Assembly (NCBI RefSeq): GCF_018343775.1
Contig: NZ_CP074349.1
Coordinates: 372,001 to 436,000 of the forward strand
Length of the DNA stretch: 64,000 nucleotides
Direction: 5' to 3'
Source: Pseudomonas cichorii
GTDB lineage: Bacteria; Pseudomonadota; Gammaproteobacteria; Pseudomonadales; Pseudomonadaceae
Position numbers and translations under genes: made by a program. The notes under the pieces are model-generated. The model did no database searches. It was not told where the DNA came from and was given only the letters and a program-made list of their open reading frames with translations. Below, in pieces: positions 59,138-64,000 of the stretch. Position 1 is the stretch's first letter; each line of letters starts with the position of its first letter.

Positions 59138-59868
59138 GGCTTCAACCGCCGCCACAGGATCAGTGGCAGACGCAGCAGCATGCCGAAGAACAGCCGGGTA
59201 TGCATTTGCGAAATCAGTGCGTTGTCATGGAATAGCCGGAAGTGCGACAGCCCGTCCTGGGGGTAGTGAACCCGAGTCGGCAACCAGCGCATCGGCTGCT
59301 TGCGCCATGACAGACGCACCAGAATTTCAGGGTCGAAGTCCATGCGTTTGCCGACGTGTACCGAGTCGATCAATTTCAGGACCGGCGGCAATGGATACAC
59401 CCGGAAACCGCACATCGAGTCGCGAATCTGCAATGACAGGCTATTGATCCAGACCCATACATGGGTCAGGTAGCGGGCATACAGCCGACCTTTCGGAACG
59501 CTGGCGTCATACTCGGGATAGCCGCAGATGATCGCCTCCGGGTAGAGGCGCGAGTTGTCCAGAAAGACCGCGACATCGCTCAGGTCATGCTGACCATCTG
59601 CATCGACTTGCAGTGCATGGCTGAAACCCAGTCGCGAAGCTTCCCGCAACCCGGCCATGACCGCGCCGCCTTTGCCCTGGTTGACCGGAAGGGTGACCAG
59701 AAAGACCTGATCGTTTTCCGCCAGCGATTGCAGCACAGCCGCACAGCTCGGGCTGCTGGCATCATCGACCAGAACGCACGGCAACCCGGCTGCTCGCAGT
59801 GCCTTGACGACATCGGGCACGGCCAGTTCATGATCGAACACCGGGATAACGGCGCAGGGGTTATGCAT
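59134..59868 (-). CDS. Family 2 glycosyltransferase of the aryl polyene cluster
   Basis: A 244-residue GT-A fold enzyme similar to dolichyl-phosphate mannose synthase-like GT2 proteins: AVIPVFDHELAVPDVVKAL at the N-terminus, LVDDASSPSCAAVL, NQGKGGAVMAGLREAS, QVDADGQHDLSD (DxD metal/nucleotide site) and DSMCGFRVYPLPPVL. The C-terminal helix LFFGMLLRLPLILWRRLKP probably holds it at the membrane. It would add a sugar to the lipid part of the pigment; donor unknown. It overlaps the ligase fusion gene by 8 nt and the acyltransferase gene by four. Confidence 0.87.
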   Translation of the reverse strand: MHNPCAVIPVFDHELAVPDVVKALRAAGLPCVLVDDASSPSCAAVLQSLAENDQVFLVTLPVNQGKGGAVMAGLREASRLGFSHALQVDADGQHDLSDVAVFLDNSRLYPEAIICGYPEYDASVPKGRLYARYLTHVWVWINSLSLQIRDSMCGFRVYPLPPVLKLIDSVHVGKRMDFDPEILVRLSWRKQPMRWLPTRVHYPQDGLSHFRLFHDNALISQMHTRLFFGMLLRLPLILWRRLKP

Positions 59869-61558
59869 CTTGGCTGGCCTTCAAGAGAATTCTGCCGCTG
59901 GAGCAGGGAGCGTTGTCGGTGTTGGTGAAGGCGAAGTACAGCTTGGAGCGTTCACTGTCGAAGCGCAGAGTCAGCTTGATCCGGTCGCCCGGACGCACCA
60001 GTTGCTGGAACTTGAGCACTTCCATGCCCGCGAACACCGGCGGCACCTCCAGCAGTTGCCGGGCCAGATGCATTGCCCACTCGACCTGCACCACGCCTGG
60101 CAACACCGGGATTTTAGGGAAGTGCCCGCTGAAATACGCCAGGTCCGGCGGAACCAGCAGGTCCAGGTGCAGTTCAGCGTCGACGGTTTGCTGTTCCAGC
60201 AGTTCCGGTTTCTTGGGGCGCGGTGCCAGAAGCAGCGCCTGGACTTGCGCCTGCGGCAGCTTGCCTTGGGCGTTGAATGGCAGGTGCCGCAGCATGCGCC
60301 AGCGACGCGGCAGGGCAATGGCCTCGCAATGGGGGCTCAGGTGCTGGCGAAGGCTCTGGGTCAAGGCACGTCGACCCTGGTTGCGTAGCGCATGCATTCC
60401 GCTCGGGCTCAACACAATCAAGGCACCCAGCGATGCCCGGCTTTCCTGAACGACTCCCAGGCGCGCTTCGTTGATCCACTCATGACTCATGAGGGCTTCT
60501 TCCAGAAGCGGCAGGGAAATGCGTTTTTCTTCAAGTTTGACGATGCGGTCCAGGCGCCCCAGCAGCTCGAAACGGCCATCTTCATCGATGCGGGCAGCAT
60601 CGGCAGTCTGTTCGACATGATCGGCGGGCATGTAGGGCGAACGAATGCACAGCGCGCCATCGCTGTTCTGACTCAGTTGTACGCCATCGAACGCCTGCCA
60701 GAGGCTTTCGCCCTGACGCCAGGCGATCCCGCCTGTTTCGGAGCTGCCGAGAATCTCGGTGGGCCATTGCCCCAGGCGTTGCTGCAGGCTCTGAGCGGCA
60801 TCGGCTGGTAATGCACCGCCGGATGAAAACACCCGGCGTACGGAGCTCAGGCAGGACCAGTCCAGGTTGTCGCCCATGCGCTTGAGCAGTGCCGGGCTGG
60901 CGACCCAGGCAAAAGCCGGGTATTCGCGGCTGGCGCGTTGCAGGTCTTCCGGGAAAGGCAGTTGTTTGCGTACGAACGGACGAGCAGCGCACAAAGGCCA
61001 CAGCACGCGAAACAACAAGCCATAGATATGTTGCGATGCCACGCTACCGATGATGCAGGCCGAACCCAGTTCTTCACCCCAGAGTTGCTCCAGCGCCTGG
61101 ACTTCATTGGCCAGTTGCCGAAGGCGCTTTTCGATCAGTTTGGGTTCGCCACTTGAGCCCGAAGTACACAGGCTCAGGCGACATTCGTCCAGATCCAGTG
61201 TCATGGGTGCAAGGGATGCCGCGTCCTGCAACTGCTGCGGCTTTGTATCGCCAGCCTGATCGGTCAGCCACATGTCCACATGCTTTGCCCAGCGTTGGCG
61301 GGTCTGGCCCTGCAGGTCGGCGGGCAGCAATACCTCTACACCTGCGCGCCAGGCACCGAACAGCGCAACGGCCAGTTCGCCTGCGTCCTCAAGGTGTACT
61401 GCCAGGCGTTTGATGTTCCGGGCCTGAAGCCCGGCAGCCAGACGCAATGCCTGTTCACAGAATTGTGCGTGGTTCAGGGCGGGCTCTTGCGTCAGCAGCC
61501 GATCCTTTGAGGGCTCAAGCAGCAGATTTTCGAGGTTTAACCAGTTCATGCGATCCAT
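59861..61558 (-). CDS. Fused acyl/aryl-ACP ligase and hotdog dehydratase (ApeH-ApeI)
   Basis: A 565-residue two-domain protein. Residues about 1-450 are an adenylate-forming ligase: [16 protein letters not shown] (phosphate loop), [31 protein letters not shown] (hinge) and a C-terminal lysine in NAQGKLPQ. Residues about 460-565 are a FabZ/ApeI-like dehydratase: [21 protein letters not shown] with the catalytic histidine and glutamate. The first domain should load the aryl acid on ACP; the second should dehydrate hydroxyacyl chains, probably with ApeP. The two activities are separate proteins, ApeH and ApeI, in the E. coli-type clusters. Start at ATG 61558 with GGAG 6 nt upstream; GTG 61579 is an alternative. 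Confidence 0.87.
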   Translation of the reverse strand: MDRMNWLNLENLLLEPSKDRLLTQEPALNHAQFCEQALRLAAGLQARNIKRLAVHLEDAGELAVALFGAWRAGVEVLLPADLQGQTRQRWAKHVDMWLTDQAGDTKPQQLQDAASLAPMTLDLDECRLSLCTSGSSGEPKLIEKRLRQLANEVQALEQLWGEELGSACIIGSVASQHIYGLLFRVLWPLCAARPFVRKQLPFPEDLQRASREYPAFAWVASPALLKRMGDNLDWSCLSSVRRVFSSGGALPADAAQSLQQRLGQWPTEILGSSETGGIAWRQGESLWQAFDGVQLSQNSDGALCIRSPYMPADHVEQTADAARIDEDGRFELLGRLDRIVKLEEKRISLPLLEEALMSHEWINEARLGVVQESRASLGALIVLSPSGMHALRNQGRRALTQSLRQHLSPHCEAIALPRRWRMLRHLPFNAQGKLPQAQVQALLLAPRPKKPELLEQQTVDAELHLDLLVPPDLAYFSGHFPKIPVLPGVVQVEWAMHLARQLLEVPPVFAGMEVLKFQQLVRPGDRIKLTLRFDSERSKLYFAFTNTDNAPCSSGRILLKASQDA

Positions 61559-61559
61559 T

Positions 61560-62105
61560 TCATGCTCCGCCTCGAACACGTCGGCGGACTATCAATTCGC
61601 CTGCGAAGAGCAGGCCCATCAGTCCATAGGAAATAAGGCCGGTATACAGCGCCCACCATGACAGCGGTGCCCAAAGCGTCAAGGCTGCTGCGATCAGGCC
61701 GTTGCCCAGAAAGAACACACACCAGACCTGAGTGACCTGGCGCGTATAGCGGACAGCAACTTCGGGTAGCTCCGGCTCTTTCAAGCGCGCCAGTCGCTCC
61801 ACCAGGGGCATGCCATACATCAGGCTTGAGCCGAACAGGCACAGCATGAACAGGCTGATGAGCACCGGATACCAGCGCAGCAGAAGCGGGCTGTCCAGTA
61901 CGCCCAGCAACAGGCAGAACACGAGTGCAGCAATTGCCATTGCCAGAGTGCCTGCATGTCTTTCGCTCGTCAGGGCGCGTGTCAGCCACAGGCCACCCAG
62001 TAACAGGGCGAACTGCCAGGGCGCGAAATGCTCCGTGCCCCAATACACGGCAAACGGGTAGAGCACACCGATCAGTAGCAGACCGGGGCCAATCAGCCGT
62101 TTCAT
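61560..62105 (-). CDS. Aryl polyene cluster membrane protein (COG4648, ApeG-like)
   Basis: A 181-residue inner-membrane protein with about five to six helices: LIGPGLLLIGVLYPFAVYWG, QFALLLGGLWLTRAL, MAIAALVFCLLLGVL, YPVLISLFMLCLFGSSLMYG, WCVFFLGNGLIAAALTLW and LYTGLISYGLMGLLFAGELI. A conserved charged segment RYTRQVTQVWC lies before helix 5. It is a standard member of aryl polyene clusters without a known activity; assembly scaffold or transport are open. Overlaps apeF by four bases and ends one base before the ligase gene. Confidence 0.8.
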   Translation of the reverse strand: MKRLIGPGLLLIGVLYPFAVYWGTEHFAPWQFALLLGGLWLTRALTSERHAGTLAMAIAALVFCLLLGVLDSPLLLRWYPVLISLFMLCLFGSSLMYGMPLVERLARLKEPELPEVAVRYTRQVTQVWCVFFLGNGLIAAALTLWAPLSWWALYTGLISYGLMGLLFAGELIVRRRVRGGA

Positions 62106-62356
62106 TCGGCTGGATTGGTCATGCGATAGACGGCTTCGACTACATCGTTGACCGTTCTTACCGACTTGAACTCTTCTGCGGCGATTTTCTTGCCGGTCTT
62201 GCGTTTGATGTGGTCGATCAGGTCTACGGCATCGATGCTGTCGATTTCCAGCTCCTGATACAGGTTGGCTTGCAGGGTGACGCGCTCCGGCTCAAGCTCG
62301 AACAACTCGACCATGGACGCACGCAGGGTCTCGAAAATGTCTTCGCGGGTTTGCAT
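62102..62356 (-). CDS. apeF: Acyl carrier protein ApeF
   Basis: An 84-residue acyl carrier protein. The phosphopantetheine attachment serine is Ser40 in LEIDSIDAVDLIDHIK. Like the partner ACP it is acidic and four-helical. Two ACPs are usual in aryl polyene systems; one is thought to take the aryl starter and chain. Needs a phosphopantetheinyl transferase, none of which is encoded in the visible part of the cluster. Confidence 0.88.
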   Translation of the reverse strand: MQTREDIFETLRASMVELFELEPERVTLQANLYQELEIDSIDAVDLIDHIKRKTGKKIAAEEFKSVRTVNDVVEAVYRMTNPAE

Positions 62357-62365
62357 GTTCAGTCC

Positions 62366-62626
62366 TCAGGCCGATTGTCTGGCGCTGACGAAGGCCGCAA
62401 GGCTGTCCACGCAGGTGAAGTGATTGCGAGTGTCTTTTGCATCGGCATCGATCTTGATGCCGTAGCGCTTCTGAATCGCCAGCCCCAGTTCCAGCGCATC
62501 GACCGAGTCCAGTCCCAGGCCTTCGCCAAAGAGAATCTGGTCGTTGCCTATGTCGTGTGGGGTGATGTCTTCGAGGCCCAGGGCATCGATGATCAGTTGC
62601 TTAATGTCCCGGTGTAGATCGCTCAT
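62366..62626 (-). CDS. apeE: Acyl carrier protein ApeE
   Basis: An 86-residue acyl carrier protein with Ser41 in GLGLDSVDALELGLAIQ as phosphopantetheine site. The preceding IGNDQILFGEGLGLDS is typical of ApeE-type carriers. It lies 9 nt before apeF and overlaps the acyltransferase gene upstream by 26 nt. Confidence 0.88.
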   Translation of the reverse strand: MSDLHRDIKQLIIDALGLEDITPHDIGNDQILFGEGLGLDSVDALELGLAIQKRYGIKIDADAKDTRNHFTCVDSLAAFVSARQSA

Positions 62627-63413
62627 CTATGGCGAGCTCCTTGATGAAATACGCATGCAGGTAATCGTTGAGTTTGCGCGACGCCAGTGGCGGCGGGCCA
62701 AGTGCAGCAAAACTGTCGGGATCGATGTCTTCGCCGACGCGCAGGGTGAAATGCACACGGCGTTGGGGGATCCGGTACCAGGGCTCGGCCTTGGTCAGGG
62801 TGGTCGGGCTGACCTGGATGATGACCGGCGTAATCATGCTGGCACCGCGCAGGGCGATAGCGGCTGCACCTCGGTGAAAGGCGGGCGCCATGCCCGGCTG
62901 GGTCCGGGTGCCTTCCGGGAAAATGATCAGGGTCTGGCCTGTCTGCAGGCGGTCGACGGCCGCGTCGAGCATGTCCATGCTGCCGTCGTTGCTTATGTAG
63001 CCTGTGGAGCGAACGGGGCCGCGAGTGCAGGGGTTGTCCCACAGGCTGCGCTTGACCACGCAATTGGCATCGCGCACCAGCCCGATCAGGAACACCACAT
63101 CGATCAACGAAGGGTGGTTGGCGATGATCATCTGCCCTGGGCGGCCCAGGCGGTCGGCACCTTGTACGTCATAGGTCAGGACACCCATGCGCGCCATGAT
63201 GCGAATAAACAGCCAGAACAGACGGCTGATGGTGCGTCGGGCGCGGCGCTGATGGCTGGCTTTATCCCCAGGCAGGCAACCCAGCACCGGAAAAACGAAC
63301 AGGCGCAGGCACAGCCCGCTCAACCCGAACAGGGCAAAACTGATTCCGGTGGCCAGCAGACGCCAGTAGTAAGCGTCCCGGCCTTTTTTCAGAGGTTGCG
63401 TTGCCAGTTCCAT
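62601..63413 (-). CDS. 1-acylglycerol-3-phosphate-type acyltransferase (ApeD-like)
   Basis: A 270-residue PlsC-like membrane acyltransferase. N-terminal hydrophobic segment (about 18-45, ATGISFALFGLSGLCLRLFV), catalytic NHPSLIDVVFL (H-x4-D) and acceptor motif IIFPEGTRTQPG. It is the second kind of acyltransferase of the cluster, besides the LpxL-like one, and may make or load the lipid anchor. The tail extends past the usual domain into the apeE overlap. Confidence 0.85.
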   Translation of the reverse strand: MELATQPLKKGRDAYYWRLLATGISFALFGLSGLCLRLFVFPVLGCLPGDKASHQRRARRTISRLFWLFIRIMARMGVLTYDVQGADRLGRPGQMIIANHPSLIDVVFLIGLVRDANCVVKRSLWDNPCTRGPVRSTGYISNDGSMDMLDAAVDRLQTGQTLIIFPEGTRTQPGMAPAFHRGAAAIALRGASMITPVIIQVSPTTLTKAEPWYRIPQRRVHFTLRVGEDIDPDSFAALGPPPLASRKLNDYLHAYFIKELAIDERSTPGH

Positions 63414-64000
63414 AACCGGTTATTCCAGAGATGTTGGCAAACGGATTGGTTGGTGTTCAGAGCGCGTAACAGATTCAGGGCATGAGGCCATTGGCTTCGC
63501 TCGGTGGCCTGGACATCGCCACCCAGAGACAGCTGCCATTCATCGCCCGGGGTCAGCAGCAGGCCAACGGCATAGGGGAAGGGCACGTCATCGATCCATT
63601 GCGCGTAGGCTTGCGGTGGTTGTTCTTCGGTCACCACCACCAGCACGGCGCTGCTGCCTTCGGCCAACAGCGTGACTGCTTCGAATATCCCGTGCTCCAG
63701 ACCGTCGCCTGCCGCGGCCAGGGCGGTCATTTCGCAGGTTTCTCCACGCATGATCGACCACAGTCCAATCACGGCGTTGTGTACGGAAAGGCTGAATTGT
63801 GTCGGAGATAGCGGCTCGTTTGCCGCAAGGTCGCGCAATATATCAAAAGTGCGGGGCGTTTCCCCATGGCGCGACACGAATACCAGAGGCAGCCGCTCGT
63901 GGCCTTCAGCCAATGGCCAGCCCACCGTGAATGCCATGCGCGCCATTCTGCTCAGGCGTCTGCGCTGCATGGCGGGAAGGAAAGAGACGTCGGGGGCCGC
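63389..64000 (-). CDS. apeC: Chain-length-factor-like ketosynthase ApeC (partial, runs off the window)
   Basis: At least 203 codons are visible; the frame stays open to base 64000, so the N-terminus is outside. The visible start PDVSFLPAMQRRRLSRMARMAF is not a natural start but the conserved PxxSFLPxMxRRRLS motif of the beta-ketoacyl synthase-like N-terminal family (Ketoacyl-synt_2) found in aryl polyene clusters (quoted here as AAPDVSFLPAM and QRRRLSRMARMAF). No active-site cysteine motif is seen (SVHNAVIGLWSIMRGE stands in its place), as expected for a chain-length-factor partner of ApeO. It overlaps the acyltransferase gene by 25 nt. Confidence 0.8.
   Translation of the reverse strand, partial: AAPDVSFLPAMQRRRLSRMARMAFTVGWPLAEGHERLPLVFVSRHGETPRTFDILRDLAANEPLSPTQFSLSVHNAVIGLWSIMRGETCEMTALAAAGDGLEHGIFEAVTLLAEGSSAVLVVVTEEQPPQAYAQWIDDVPFPYAVGLLLTPGDEWQLSLGGDVQATERSQWPHALNLLRALNTNQSVCQHLWNNRLWNWQRNL

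Overview
The window is chromosomal DNA of a fluorescent pseudomonad. I infer this from the Pseudomonas-type gene blocks (glnA/thiI/typA, ponA/pilMNOPQ/aroK/aroB/gltB/gltD/hemE, fdx/coaD/aldehyde dehydrogenase/TetR), the high-GC codon use, and REP-type hairpins built on GAATTCGCTCC. The repeat types hint at the P. syringae/P. fluorescens side of the genus; the species cannot be fixed from sequence alone.

1-25,000 is mostly core genome: a secreted cupin protein, glnA behind a recognisable sigma-54/NtrC promoter, thiI, typA, a cysteine-cluster protein, a GTPase/membrane-protein pair of unknown role, folA, a periplasmic phosphorylcholine-phosphatase-like enzyme with a Pho-box-like sequence upstream, ilvD, rlmI, an HDOD protein, mutM, a ferredoxin, coaD, an aldehyde dehydrogenase divergent from a TetR regulator, a mercaptopyruvate-type sulfurtransferase, a YheT-type hydrolase and ponA (PBP1a).

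25,071-40,925 holds the pilMNOPQ operon (type IV pilus alignment complex and secretin), followed without real gaps by aroK, aroB and an ATPase-SPOR protein, then gltB, gltD (glutamate synthase, metabolically paired with glnA at the other end of the window) and hemE.

40,979-42,905 is a compact, visibly AT-richer two-gene insertion on the minus strand between the hemE terminator and an MFS transporter gene. It encodes an SMC/ABC-like ATPase and an HNH protein matching PtuA/PtuB, i.e. a Septu anti-phage system. An MFS exporter and a divergent LysR regulator follow.

46,128-64,000 (and beyond the right edge), all on the minus strand, is a large aryl polyene (APE) gene cluster, probably one operon because nearly every gene overlaps the next by 1-26 nt. 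In transcription order: chain-length-factor-like ketosynthase (cut by the window edge), acyltransferase, two acyl carrier proteins, membrane protein, an acyl-ACP ligase fused to a hotdog dehydratase, glycosyltransferase, second acyltransferase, MIO aromatic amino acid ammonia-lyase, thioesterase, LolA-like protein, MMPL exporter, a CPA2-type cation/proton antiporter-like protein, an FAD-dependent halogenase-like oxidoreductase, methyltransferase, DUF3261 lipoprotein, ketosynthase, dehydratase, ketoreductase and second ketosynthase; a further lipoprotein gene (45,298-46,101) closes the set. Together they are expected to make an aryl head group, extend it by type II PKS/fatty-acid-like cycles into a conjugated polyene, attach it to a lipid/glycolipid anchor and move it to the outer membrane. 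The most unusual parts are the ligase-dehydratase fusion, the Phe-His selectivity pair of the ammonia-lyase, the halogenase-like enzyme and the embedded antiporter.
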